Positions 47,999 to 57,392 of a stretch of DNA of 64,000 nucleotides are shown here, piece by piece (position 1 is the stretch's first letter; the number at the start of each line of letters is the position of its first letter). A program made the translations under genes and the position numbers. Origin of the DNA: an uncultured Clostridium sp. (GTDB lineage: Bacteria > Bacillota > Clostridia > TANB77 > CAG-508); contig CANDIF010000004.1 in NCBI GenBank assembly GCA_947384775.1, forward strand, positions 1-64,000, written 5' to 3'. Under the pieces are notes generated by a model that worked only from the letters and a program-made list of their open reading frames with translations, made no database searches and was not told where the DNA came from.

Positions 47999-48727
47999 AT
48001 GAAAAACAAAAAACTTGAAAAACAAGTGTCAATAGTTCTAGGAATTGTTTGCTTTATGCTAACTATAGGAATTTGTATTCAGGTAAAATCCGTAGATACT
48101 ATAACAGAAAAAAAGGGGATTAGTATAAGTGATAATTCAGATTTAATAGATGAAGTTTTTAGACAAAGACAAATTTATAAAGATACGTATAAAAAGCTAG
48201 AAACAGCAGAGCTTAACTTGGAACAAATAAGATTACAAGCAACAGAACATTCTGGAGCAGATAGTTCATTAGAAGCACAAATAAAAAACAATAATAAATT
48301 ATTAGGATTAACAGAAGTAAAAGGCCCAGGAATAATAATTAGATTAGATGATAATAGAGAAATTGATGTTGAAGAAGAACTAGTAAACCCAAATTTAATT
48401 ATAGTACATGAAGGAGATTTGTTACAAATTGTTAATGAACTTTTTAATGCTGGTGCTGATGCAATATCAATAAATGGAAAAAGAATAGTAAATACAACAG
48501 CAATTTTGTGTGATGGAAATATTATCAGAATAAATGATGAAATAGTTGGAGTACCAATAGAAATAAAAGCAATAGGATATCCGGCAAGTCTGTATGCACT
48601 AAATAGACCACAGGGATATCTGTCAATAATGAAACGTGATGGAGTAATAGTTAGTACAGAAAAAAAAGATGAGATAACAATACCTAAGTATGAAGGTATA
48701 TATAAATATGAATATATAAAGAGGTGA
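47999..48727 (+). CDS. DUF881 family membrane protein, copy 1
   Basis: A 242-residue protein with an N-terminal membrane helix (about 12-30), a coiled-coil stretch (about 55-85) and the DUF881 domain (LTEVKGPGIIIRLDD, ELFNAGADAISINGKRIV). DUF881 proteins form a pair with the small basic protein downstream in Firmicutes and actinobacterial division clusters; their molecular role is not known. ATG after AAAGGAG. The next DUF881 gene starts 8 bp downstream. Confidence 0.85.
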   Translation: MKNKKLEKQVSIVLGIVCFMLTIGICIQVKSVDTITEKKGISISDNSDLIDEVFRQRQIYKDTYKKLETAELNLEQIRLQATEHSGADSSLEAQIKNNNKLLGLTEVKGPGIIIRLDDNREIDVEEELVNPNLIIVHEGDLLQIVNELFNAGADAISINGKRIVNTTAILCDGNIIRINDEIVGVPIEIKAIGYPASLYALNRPQGYLSIMKRDGVIVSTEKKDEITIPKYEGIYKYEYIKR

Positions 48728-48735
48728 AATAGATA

Positions 48736-49428
48736 GTGAAAAAAGGAAAAAAGACAATTACAATAACAGTTGGAATGATGTGCTTAATACTAACTATGAT
48801 AATTTTTATTCAAATAAAAACGGTAAACCATACTAATGTTGGTGAGCTTGAAATAATGAGAGAAAGCGAACTAAAGGCAGAAATTACAGCATTAAAAACA
48901 AAAACAAATGAAGTTGAAGAAAAAATAGAAGCAACAAATACAAAAATACAAGAATATGAAGATGTAATAACCAAAGGAAAGGAAGCCTCAGAACTATTAG
49001 TAAGTGAGCTAGCAGAAGGAGATGACATATTAGGAAAAACAACAGTAACAGGAGAAGGAATAGTAATAACATTATCATCAGGAGAAAAAACAGTTACTAT
49101 AGATGATTTATTAGAATTAGTAAATATTCTTAAAAACTCAGGAGCAGAGGCAATATCAATAAATGGTAAAAGGATAGTATATGAATCTTACATTGTTGAT
49201 ATAGCAGGTTACATTAGCATAAACGGAAGAAGAACTGTAGAACCATACACGGTGAAAGCTATAGGAAACATGTCTCACCTAGAAAGTGGTATAGCACAGA
49301 AAAAATATGGATATATAGATACAAAAATATCTGAAGGAAAAAATGTTGTATTAGAAAAATCTTCAGATATAACAATAGATCCATATAGCAGAGAACTTAA
49401 ATTCGACTATGTAAAGGAGGAAAATTAA
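48736..49428 (+). CDS. DUF881 family membrane protein, copy 2
   Basis: A 230-residue paralogue of the preceding gene that starts with GTG. Membrane helix (about residues 7-26), coiled coil (about 40-90, ELKAEITALKTKTNEVEE) and DUF881 domain (VTGEGIVITLSSGEKT, LKNSGAEAISINGKRIV). Its stop is directly followed by the sbp start, so the three genes form a tight operon. Tandem DUF881 genes suggest a heterodimer. Three out-of-frame CGG triplets. Confidence 0.85.
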   Translation: MKKGKKTITITVGMMCLILTMIIFIQIKTVNHTNVGELEIMRESELKAEITALKTKTNEVEEKIEATNTKIQEYEDVITKGKEASELLVSELAEGDDILGKTTVTGEGIVITLSSGEKTVTIDDLLELVNILKNSGAEAISINGKRIVYESYIVDIAGYISINGRRTVEPYTVKAIGNMSHLESGIAQKKYGYIDTKISEGKNVVLEKSSDITIDPYSRELKFDYVKEEN

Positions 49429-49800
49429 ATGATAATTATAGCAATAATTATAGGATGTGTATTGGGAGCAATTATAGGAATGAATGCACCAATAATTTCA
49501 TATATGTATTCTAACTACCTAGCAATTGCAATTGTTGCAGCGTTAGATTCAGTATTTGGTGGAATAACATCAGTATTAAAAGGAAATTTTGATTTAAAAA
49601 TATTTATTACAGGTTTTTTTGGAAATGCGATATTATCAATATTACTTACATGGTTAGGTGTGAAATTAAACATTGATATTTATTTAGCTGCCATAGTAGT
49701 ATTTGTAGGAAGAATGTTCACAAATCTAGCAATTATACGTAGATACTATATAGAAAAATGGACAACAAAGATTTACAAAAAAGAAGAAAAGAAAGCATAA
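49429..49800 (+). CDS. sbp: Small basic protein (sbp, DUF1290 family)
   Basis: A 123-residue integral membrane protein with three to four hydrophobic segments and a basic C terminus (KKEEKKA). It matches the DUF1290 / small basic protein family, conserved beside DUF881 and ftsQ/ftsZ genes. The GGAGG site overlaps the preceding gene. Function unknown; context points to division. No CGG. Confidence 0.85.
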   Translation: MIIIAIIIGCVLGAIIGMNAPIISYMYSNYLAIAIVAALDSVFGGITSVLKGNFDLKIFITGFFGNAILSILLTWLGVKLNIDIYLAAIVVFVGRMFTNLAIIRRYYIEKWTTKIYKKEEKKA

Positions 49801-49803
49801 AGT

Positions 49804-49838
49804 AAAAGCTCTGAAACTTTTATTTCAGAGCTTTTAGA
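49804..49838. terminator. Bidirectional terminator after sbp
   Basis: AAAAGCTCTGAAA and its complement around a short AT loop, between convergent genes. Confidence 0.85.
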
Positions 49839-49845
49839 TTGCTTT

Positions 49846-50469
49846 TTATTTAGCTATAAAATCTAAAAGTAAATTATGCTCATAAACTTTAGAGCCGATT
49901 TTAGAACTATTAATATTGTTAATTAAACTTTCATCAAGCATAGGAGTAAACAATGAAGCTAAAGCAAATACAACAAGGACAATTAGGCAACCTTGAAGAC
50001 ATCCGAAAATTATACCACCTAAATGATTAAAACTATTCAAGAATGGTAGTTTTGCAACTAAATCTGCCAAGAATGTTACGAATCTTAGGATGATTTTTGC
50101 AATAACGAATATTAATAATAATGCTACTGTTTCAATTATTTTTGAACTAAATGTTTCTGCAATACTTTGAACTGATTGTTTATTTTCTTTTAATAGTATA
50201 TGATATATATCATCTTTAAGCTCAAATTCATCTGTTTCAGATAATCCCTCAGGTAAAATCTTTTGAACAATAGCGTCTTCAATCTTTTCATCAATTTCAG
50301 TATTGTTTATAACTAGAGATGAAATAGGTTTATAAAGAATTAAAGCTATAATTAAAGCTATAAAGAAAGTGCATAAGCTGAATGCGATTTTGACTAATCC
50401 ACGTTTGTAGCCAATAAAAGTAAATAAAATTACAATACCAATTATTATTAAATCAATAAGTAAAGCCAT
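49846..50469 (-). CDS. CvpA family membrane protein
   Basis: A 207-residue membrane protein with four hydrophobic segments (about residues 2-22, 26-47, 105-130, 148-172). The start MALLIDLIIIGIVILFTFIGYKRG splits as LIDLIIIGIV and the conserved GYKRGLV of the CvpA/colicin V production family. The soluble loop between helices 2 and 3 is acidic. It follows the DUF5711-like gene by 16 bp and is probably co-transcribed with it. Exact role unknown. Two out-of-frame CGG triplets. Confidence 0.8.
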   Translation of the reverse strand: MALLIDLIIIGIVILFTFIGYKRGLVKIAFSLCTFFIALIIALILYKPISSLVINNTEIDEKIEDAIVQKILPEGLSETDEFELKDDIYHILLKENKQSVQSIAETFSSKIIETVALLLIFVIAKIILRFVTFLADLVAKLPFLNSFNHLGGIIFGCLQGCLIVLVVFALASLFTPMLDESLINNINSSKIGSKVYEHNLLLDFIAK

Positions 50470-50485
50470 AATATAATCACCTCCA

Positions 50486-51643
50486 TTATAAAGAAATTAT
50501 TTCTGTTTTATTTTTAAAAATTATAATAGCTAAATTATTAGATATTGAGATATCTTGTATTTCTTGGTAAGAAGTATATTGTTTAATAAGCCAAGAATTA
50601 TTATTAATAAAAAGAGCTTCTGTTCCAAAATTGATTGCAATTATATTTCCAAAGGTTTTGATAGATTTTGGCTCTTTATCTAAAGTATAACAGTTTCTCT
50701 CAGAATTTTCTGGATTTATCATTTGCAATTCAAAAGTAGAATTAAACATAGAATCATTTTTCTTTTCAACTTGAATAATTCTGTCATTCAAATCAGCAAA
50801 CACAATGTTAGAGTTGCTAAAATTAGTAATTTCATTAGATGCGTTATTTTTTAAAGCTGAAATATGATTATCATATATGCATGATAAGATATTTCCTTTA
50901 GTATAGTCTATGTTGACAATTAAATTATTAGAAGGGGCAGTTTCTTTATAAGCAATAGCATCAGCACCTTGAGTAACTGCATTATTAATATCAATAACTT
51001 CTACATTAGATTTTATAACAGCACCAGAAGAATCAACTTCTGCAAGAGCAAGATACTTATTATCAGAAGAAATTGCTAAATCCATTACAGAAGTATTAGA
51101 CAAAAAACGTTTAAAAAGTTCTGAACCATCTTGTGCAAACATTCTAACAATAGTTTTATAAGTGGTTCCAGTAATAGCAACTGATACATAACCATTCTTA
51201 TTTACATATACATCAGAAACATTACCTTCAACATCTTTTTCCCATACTATGTTTTTACCGGAAATCAAATATAATTTTTGACCATTTTTTTCAGCCATCA
51301 CAAAATAATTTCCATTAGTACAAACTATAGGATTAACAATTTTTATATCCAAAGAATCTTCTTTTTCTCCATTTTTATTAAAGAAAGTCAAAGTGTTTTC
51401 ATATTGTTCAACAACATTATTATTAAAAACATATACATTAGAAGTTTCTGTTGCGATAGAAGGTAAAGTGCCTTCTGTAACGTTTTTCTTAAATAAATAT
51501 TTATCAAAGAAAATTCTAATAGGCTCGACTCTAAAATATAAGAAGCTAAAAATAGCAATTAACATTAATGATACAATTATTGCAATCAAGATAATAAGCT
51601 TTTTTTTATTGATTTTTCTTTCTTTTAAATTTTTTAAAATCAT
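50486..51643 (-). CDS. Membrane-anchored beta-propeller protein (DUF5711-like)
   Basis: A 385-residue protein with a basic N terminus, a membrane helix (about residues 16-38) and an extracytoplasmic repeat domain of WD40/PQQ-like blades (VYVNKNGYVSVAI, LAISSDNKYLALAEVD, IIAINFGTEALFIN). It resembles the DUF5711 family found with CvpA in Clostridia. I chose ATG 51643 after GAGGT; a GTG five codons upstream is possible. Function unknown. One out-of-frame CGG. Confidence 0.7.
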   Translation of the reverse strand: MILKNLKERKINKKKLIILIAIIVSLMLIAIFSFLYFRVEPIRIFFDKYLFKKNVTEGTLPSIATETSNVYVFNNNVVEQYENTLTFFNKNGEKEDSLDIKIVNPIVCTNGNYFVMAEKNGQKLYLISGKNIVWEKDVEGNVSDVYVNKNGYVSVAITGTTYKTIVRMFAQDGSELFKRFLSNTSVMDLAISSDNKYLALAEVDSSGAVIKSNVEVIDINNAVTQGADAIAYKETAPSNNLIVNIDYTKGNILSCIYDNHISALKNNASNEITNFSNSNIVFADLNDRIIQVEKKNDSMFNSTFELQMINPENSERNCYTLDKEPKSIKTFGNIIAINFGTEALFINNNSWLIKQYTSYQEIQDISISNNLAIIIFKNKTEIISL

Positions 51644-51724
51644 AATAACCTCACACACATATTTATATCAATAAAATACATTTTTTTCAATAGAAATAAT
51701 ATAAAATGCAATAAAAATAAATAA

Positions 51725-51753
51725 TTGAAATCTATAAAGACTAATGATATAAT
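51725..51753 (+). promoter_or_regulatory. Predicted sigma-A promoter
   Basis: TTGAAA and TATAAT with a 17-bp spacer, only 15 bp upstream of the next start codon, implying a short leader. Confidence 0.5.
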
Positions 51754-51768
51754 AATTTTGGTGATGAC

Positions 51769-52539
51769 ATGTTAAAAAAGAAAAAAGTAATAATTATAAG
51801 CATAGTTATAACATTAATAGTTATAATTGCTGTAGTGGCAACAATATTCATAATACGAAAAGGGAAAAAAACAGAAAATAAAAGTAATCAGGAAGTAGCA
51901 AATATAGATAAAGCAAAATTAGAAATGGAATTTAAAAAAGAATTTTTAAATGAAGAAACTGAATATGTAGAAATTAGACAAAAAATAGAGCAGTCCAAAG
52001 TTGGAACATATGATGTAAAAGCAATTATTCCAAAAATCACTATTGAAAAAGAAGAGGCAAATAAAATAAATAAGGAAATATATAAATTAGCAGCAGATAT
52101 AATAAATCAAGGAGCAAGAGCAGAAAAGTATGCAAAATATAACATGGAGTACACATCATTTATAAATAATAACATTTTATCATTAGTAATTAGATTCACA
52201 GTAAAAGAAGGAGATAATCCAAGAAGAATTATAATTAAAACATATAATTATGATATTGAAAAAGATAAAAGAATAGAGCTAGCAGATATTATAGATAGTG
52301 AGCAAGAAAACAAAATTCAAAACGAAATAAATAAAAAAATTGAAGAATCAAATGCAAAGGCAGAGCAGAGTATAAACAAAGGATATAATGCCTACATAAG
52401 AGACGCAGAAAGTTCTATATATAAAATAAAAAATGCAACAGAATTTTTTATAGGAGAAGACAATATTTTATATATAATTTATGCTTATGGGAACCAAGAG
52501 TATACAGAACAAATGGATTTAATAATATATAAATTATAA
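51769..52539 (+). CDS. Membrane-anchored DUF3298/RsiV-like protein
   Basis: A 256-residue protein with an N-terminal membrane helix (about residues 6-30) and an extracytoplasmic domain whose middle (NNNILSLVIRFTV, RIELADIIDSEQENKI) and end (FFIGEDNILYIIYAYGN) resemble the DUF4163/DUF3298 pair, known from the lysozyme-sensing anti-sigma factor RsiV. No sigma factor gene is adjacent, so an anti-sigma role is not supported here. ATG start; the ribosome binding site is weak (GGTGATGAC). No CGG. Confidence 0.65.
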   Translation: MLKKKKVIIISIVITLIVIIAVVATIFIIRKGKKTENKSNQEVANIDKAKLEMEFKKEFLNEETEYVEIRQKIEQSKVGTYDVKAIIPKITIEKEEANKINKEIYKLAADIINQGARAEKYAKYNMEYTSFINNNILSLVIRFTVKEGDNPRRIIIKTYNYDIEKDKRIELADIIDSEQENKIQNEINKKIEESNAKAEQSINKGYNAYIRDAESSIYKIKNATEFFIGEDNILYIIYAYGNQEYTEQMDLIIYKL

Positions 52540-52541
52540 AT

Positions 52542-52576
52542 AAAAGAGCAAACCGTTCATGGTTTGCTCTTTTGAT
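52542..52576. terminator. Bidirectional terminator
   Basis: AAAAGAGCAAACC and its complement around GTTCAT, between two convergent genes. Confidence 0.85.
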
Positions 52577-52583
52577 ATATTTT

Positions 52584-53703
52584 TTATTCTATATAATCAT
52601 TTATAGAACCCATATTTAGTTTAAATAATTTCTTAATCTTACGCACAAAAGTATGTATAAAACTGAAAGCAGACTTAGTATTATCTATTATAGCAAGGGA
52701 AGTACATTCGCTTTTAAATAAGCTAATTTCACCGAATTTTTCAACTTCAGCTTGCTTTTTCTCAATAGCATTCATTAAATCGCAATAAAAATTATTATAA
52801 AAAGTGTAATTACGAGAAGTTCCCATTACATTTTTAAAATTGTATAATTTATTTTTAAAGTTATATAAATCTTCAGCATCGCGAATGCTATTAAATTCAT
52901 ATGTAAAACAATTTCTAATAATACAATTCTGAATAGAAAAGAATAATTTAGTTATTGAACGTTTCTGTTCAGCAATGATGGAATTTAATTGCTTAATATC
53001 ATTTATCTTTTCAGTATATTCTAGTTCTTTTATATAACAGTATAAATCATTTTCAAGTTTTAACAATTTATCTAATTGCCTTGAAATTTTTTCATACATC
53101 TTTTTACTGAATTTGGCACTAAAAGTATTTTTGAATAAATCACTATTATACAAAACACTATGGTATAAAGGATATGTTCCAGTAAAATATACTAACTCAT
53201 TAACTAAAGAACATTCTAAAGGATAATAATCAGGACTATTTGTTCTTAGTAAAATATCAAAATATTTTTCCTCTACTACATTTGACATATTTGCTTCAGA
53301 AGCCATAAGTTGAACAGCTGCTTCATTAAGAGCAAGCTCAGAGAAAAAATCGTGAGATCCACCAAAACCGCTCATTTTTTTCTTTTGAAAAAGAGTTCTG
53401 TAAAAAATGAATACATTCATGCATAGCTGTATCAGGTACACTAGTAAAATCTAAATCTTCATTAAAATATATTGAATTAGTTTCAGGAACATATTTAGCA
53501 CCTGAAGAATCATTAGGCATACTTGCAGTGTACATATTTAGCGTACAAAATGAATTAAATAATTGCTGTCTATTAAAATTATGTTCAGGAAAAGCAAGAC
53601 ATAACTTAATAGCAATATCCGTAGATATTGTTTTTATTTGATTGCTATTCAATTCATGAATATTAGTAATGCCTTCTTTTTTTAACAAGAAATTAACATT
53701 CAT
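52584..53703 (-). CDS. Putative HExxH metallopeptidase, one +1 recoding site
   Basis: A roughly 372-residue protein after recoding at CGG 53370. The N-terminal part carries a zinc-binding HECIH in DTAMHECIHFLQNSF, followed across the break by NEGFGGSHDFFSELALNEAAVQL; the Glu in SELALNEA could be the third zinc ligand. The remaining 230 residues are helical with tyrosine- and asparagine-rich segments. No signal peptide. The zero frame ends 10 codons after the break. The start ATG at 53703 follows AAGGAG. I know no named family; similar proteins occur in uncultured Clostridia, by my impression only. Confidence 0.7.
53367..53370 (-). other. CGGT recoding site, metallopeptidase-like gene
   Basis: Minus strand reads AAT GAG CGG TTT TGG; skipping the C gives AAT GAG GGT TTT GGT GGA. 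The fourth base is T, so the event is not limited to CGGA. Confidence 0.8.
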
Positions 53704-53887
53704 TAGTAACTCCTTCTTTTATTCGTTAGTATTCTAAAAAACATTATACAACAAAAAGTCGAAAAAAGATGTTACAATTATATTAACTTTATGTTACAAA
53801 AACATGACACAAAATGTTACAAAAATGTAATAAACGAGCAAAGCCGACAAAATAGCACCTTACAGGACATCGAAAAAATACGATTAC

Positions 53888-53915
53888 TTGACAAAAATAG
53901 AAAATATGGCATAAT
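53888..53915 (+). promoter_or_regulatory. Predicted sigma-A promoter of the protease gene
   Basis: TTGACA and CATAAT with a 16-bp spacer. The remaining 245-bp spacer is AT-rich and holds nothing else I can see. Confidence 0.6.
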
Positions 53916-53955
53916 TAAAAGTGAATAATTATAGGGAAAAAGGGGATTGTTACAT

Positions 53956-56706
53956 ATGATACAAAGAAAAAAACGACAAGTTAAAATTGCTTTATTGATT
54001 CTTATAATTCTTGCAGTAGCAGTAGTAGCTACAATGGGAATTTTCAAAGTATTTAATAAAAGTGAAAATAAACCAGAGATGCAAGAAACAACTCAAGCGA
54101 ATTTGAATATATATGAATTAAAAAGCATAATAGTAGAAACAAAATTAACTGAAGAAGATTTAAAAGGAAAATATAATGCAAGTGAAATTGAAACCTTAAT
54201 GGAAGGTGAAGCAGATGAAACTAAACTTTATCTGTTAACATATAAAACAGAGGAAGATACAAAAAATGCATACGAAGCTTTGCAGAAAGATGAAAATTTT
54301 CAATCTGTTGACCTAAATAAAAAAGTAACAACAAATGAAAGAGTAGAAAAGATTTTCCAATGGAATGTTGGAGGAGAAAATCCACTTACTTCATGGGGTG
54401 GAGTTACAATGGGGCTAGATAAAACTCTAGAAACAATAAATAAAAAAACAAATAATCCAGAGATAATTGTTGCAGTAATAGATTCAGGACTAGATATGAC
54501 ACATCCTATATTTGAACAAGATGCAACATTAAAAGCAAGAGTATTAGAAGGAATTGATGCAACAGGAAAAAATGATATAACAGATAATGATGGGCATGGT
54601 ACAAATGTTGCAGGTATTGTTTTAGAATCAACACCAGACAATGTAAAAGTTTTACCAATAAAAGCATTAGATGTACAAGAAGCAGGAAAACCAGCAACAG
54701 GAACAATGGCAGATATCATTAGTGCTATTAACCAAGCTGTTTCAAATGGAGCAGACGTAATAAATATGAGCTTAGGAGCAAAAGGAATAAATTTAGCAGA
54801 GCAAAATGCAATAAACAAAGCATATGCAAAAGGAATTGTATGTATAGCAGCATCAGGAAATGGAGATGACAAAACAGGACTAGCATATGACTTAGATGCA
54901 GATGGAATGGAATTCTATCCAGCAGAATGTGAAAATGTAATAACAGTAGGAGCAGTAAAAAACACTTTGATAAATGCATCAACAAGAGATGATGGAATAG
55001 ATCAGTATCTTATAGATAATTATGCAACATATATTCAAGCAACAACAGGAGATTTGAGTATAGCACAGTTTTCAAATTATGGTGAAAAACTAGATTTTGT
55101 TGCACCTGGTGTAACAATAGTAGGGTTAACAGCAGGAGGAAGATTAGGAATTTATGATGGTACATCACAAGCAGCACCTCATGTAGCAGCTGCTGCGGCA
55201 ACAATAAAAAGCTATAATGAAGACTATACAAGTGATCAAGTAGAAGAAATCTTGGAATACTATGCTGTTGACTTAGGAGCAGAAGGTAGAGATAATCTTT
55301 ATGGAAAAGGATTTGTATCATTTAAAGAAGTAGAAGAATGTACATGTGGTTCAACTGAATGTGATAAAATATACTGTTTTGGTTGCAAAAACAAGTCTTG
55401 TATATATCATCCAGGAAAAGATAATAAACTAACAAGTATAGCTGTAACAGAAGCTCCAGCAAAAACAACATACTACTTAAATGAAGAATTTGACCCAGCA
55501 GGAATGGTAGTAACAGCAACATATAGTGATGGAAAAACAAAGGCAGTAGAAGGCTATACAAATACAACTATAGCAGGAGTATGGGAAAACTTAGAACAAA
55601 ACATGGTAATATACACAATTGACATAGCGTATACAGAAGACAAAGTAACAAGACATGCAAAACAAGATATAACATTAAATAAATCAGAATTACAAGTTCC
55701 AAAATTACAATCACTAGAGATAACAAATCCACCAGCAAAAACAGCATATGAAGAAGGCGAAACATTTGATACTACAGGAATGATAGTAACAGCAGTTTAT
55801 GATGATGAAAGTAAACAAATAATAACAAATTATACATATACACCAACAGAAGCACTAACAAGCGATATAACAGAAGTAGTAATATCTTATACAGAAGGAA
55901 GTATTACTAAAGAGGTGAAACAAACAATAACAGTAGGAACTCAAGAAGGAGAAAAGAAATTATCAAAAATAGCAATAACAGCACCACCAAGAAAAACAAC
56001 ATATGATGTTGGTGAAGAATTCGATAAAACAGGAATGGTAGTAACAGCAACATATACAGACGATTCAGTAGAAACAGTAACAGATTACACAATACTACCA
56101 GCAAGAAAATTACAAGCAGTAGATACAAAAGTAACAATTCAATACACTAAAGATGGAGTAACTAAACAAGTAGATCAACCAATAACAATGAATACACAAA
56201 GTGGAAATTTACCAACAACTAAAACTTTATCTAAAATAGCAGTAGGAACTCCACCAACAAAAACAACATATACAGCAGGAGAGAGATTTGATACTACAGG
56301 AATGATAATAAAAGCAACATATTCAGATGGGTCAGCAGAAATAATTACAGACTACACATATTCCCCATCAGGAGAATTAAAAACAACAGATACTAAAATT
56401 GTTGTAAGTTATAATGAAAAAACAGTAAATATTCCAATAACAGTAAAATCAGCAACAGCGCCAGGTACAACAACAGATCCAGGTACAACAGAATATCCTG
56501 ATTTAAACAGCAGTATGTTTAATATAACAGTAAAAGATCCAAACGGCTCAAATGAAATAAAAGTAAATGTAGAAGATGGAACAACATCAAAAGGAGAATT
56601 AGCATACACAGGATTAGAAGATACCATAATTCCAATAGGAATATGTATAGCAATTGCAGTAATAACAGTATCATATGTATCATATAGAAAATATAAAGAT
56701 ATTTAA
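53956..56706 (+). CDS. Cell-surface subtilisin-like protease with Ig-like repeats
   Basis: A 916-residue S8 serine protease. N-terminal membrane or signal segment (about residues 9-30), a propeptide-like region, then the catalytic domain with Asp176 (VIDSGLDMTHP), His214 (DGHGTNVAG), the oxyanion Asn (AASGNGDD) and Ser404 (GTSQAAPHVAA). A cysteine-rich spacer (CTCGSTECDKIYCFGC) and four Big_3-like repeats (motif KTxY...FDxxGMxVxAxY) follow. The C terminus has LAYTG, a helix and a basic tail, a possible sortase signal. ATG 53956 was chosen, 10 bp after AAAGGGGA. Two out-of-frame CGG triplets. Confidence 0.88.
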   Translation: MIQRKKRQVKIALLILIILAVAVVATMGIFKVFNKSENKPEMQETTQANLNIYELKSIIVETKLTEEDLKGKYNASEIETLMEGEADETKLYLLTYKTEEDTKNAYEALQKDENFQSVDLNKKVTTNERVEKIFQWNVGGENPLTSWGGVTMGLDKTLETINKKTNNPEIIVAVIDSGLDMTHPIFEQDATLKARVLEGIDATGKNDITDNDGHGTNVAGIVLESTPDNVKVLPIKALDVQEAGKPATGTMADIISAINQAVSNGADVINMSLGAKGINLAEQNAINKAYAKGIVCIAASGNGDDKTGLAYDLDADGMEFYPAECENVITVGAVKNTLINASTRDDGIDQYLIDNYATYIQATTGDLSIAQFSNYGEKLDFVAPGVTIVGLTAGGRLGIYDGTSQAAPHVAAAAATIKSYNEDYTSDQVEEILEYYAVDLGAEGRDNLYGKGFVSFKEVEECTCGSTECDKIYCFGCKNKSCIYHPGKDNKLTSIAVTEAPAKTTYYLNEEFDPAGMVVTATYSDGKTKAVEGYTNTTIAGVWENLEQNMVIYTIDIAYTEDKVTRHAKQDITLNKSELQVPKLQSLEITNPPAKTAYEEGETFDTTGMIVTAVYDDESKQIITNYTYTPTEALTSDITEVVISYTEGSITKEVKQTITVGTQEGEKKLSKIAITAPPRKTTYDVGEEFDKTGMVVTATYTDDSVETVTDYTILPARKLQAVDTKVTIQYTKDGVTKQVDQPITMNTQSGNLPTTKTLSKIAVGTPPTKTTYTAGERFDTTGMIIKATYSDGSAEIITDYTYSPSGELKTTDTKIVVSYNEKTVNIPITVKSATAPGTTTDPGTTEYPDLNSSMFNITVKDPNGSNEIKVNVEDGTTSKGELAYTGLEDTIIPIGICIAIAVITVSYVSYRKYKDI

Positions 56707-56713
56707 AAAATAA

Positions 56714-56748
56714 AAAAAGTAGCTTCAAGAAGAAGCTACTTTTTTTAG
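56714..56748 (+). terminator. Terminator after the protease gene
   Basis: AAAGTAGCTTC and GAAGCTACTTT around AAGAA, followed by T residues. Confidence 0.85.
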
Positions 56749-56776
56749 CTTAAAAACATTATAATGCCAATAAAAG

Positions 56777-56805
56777 TTGAAATTTTAATAAATTCCTGTT
56801 ATAAT
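56777..56805 (+). promoter_or_regulatory. Predicted sigma-A promoter of mreD-PBP2-minC
   Basis: TTGAAA and TATAAT with a 17-bp spacer, 24 bp upstream of mreD. Confidence 0.65.
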
Positions 56806-56828
56806 TATATTTTAGGAAAAGAGGTAAG

Positions 56829-57365
56829 ATGAAAAAAATATTAATTATAATAGGACTTTTTATTAGCTTTATATTAATTTATTTTTTACAGATTAACTTT
56901 TTTAGTTGGTATAATATAGCAGGAATTAAGCCAAACTTATTTATAATATTAGCATTATTTATAGGACTATATATGGGGAAAACGTATGGACTAATTATAG
57001 GATTAATAATGGGATTATGCTTGGATTTGTATATAGCAAAAATGATAGGAACTAACTTTTTAGTTATGGGACTATCAGGATTTTTAGGAGGAGTTTATGA
57101 TAAGAACTTTTCTAAAGATACTTTAATAACATTAATTCTAATAGTAGCAGGGACAACAATATTATGCGAAACTATAGTGTATATAATGCAACTAATATTT
57201 TTAAGAGTAGAACTAACAACTTTAAAATTTATATATATTGTTTTTATAGAAGCAATATATAATGTAATCTTAATTATAATTTTAAATCCACTAATTCAAA
57301 AGATAGGAAATTCCATAGAAGAAAACTTTGAAAAAGAAAAACAATTTAGTAAATATTTATTGTGA
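56829..57365 (+). CDS. mreD: Rod-shape determining protein MreD
   Basis: A 178-residue integral membrane protein with five to six hydrophobic segments. The motif GIKPNLFIILALFIGLYMG (here within residues 29-48) and the GLIMGLCLDLY stretch are typical of MreD, which completes the elongasome with MreC and PBP2. It is 48 kb away from mreB-mreC but still directly upstream of PBP2 and minC. ATG after AAAGAGGTAAG. No CGG. Confidence 0.85.
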   Translation: MKKILIIIGLFISFILIYFLQINFFSWYNIAGIKPNLFIILALFIGLYMGKTYGLIIGLIMGLCLDLYIAKMIGTNFLVMGLSGFLGGVYDKNFSKDTLITLILIVAGTTILCETIVYIMQLIFLRVELTTLKFIYIVFIEAIYNVILIIILNPLIQKIGNSIEENFEKEKQFSKYLL

Positions 57366-57392
57366 AAATATTAAACTATAAAGGAGAAAAAG

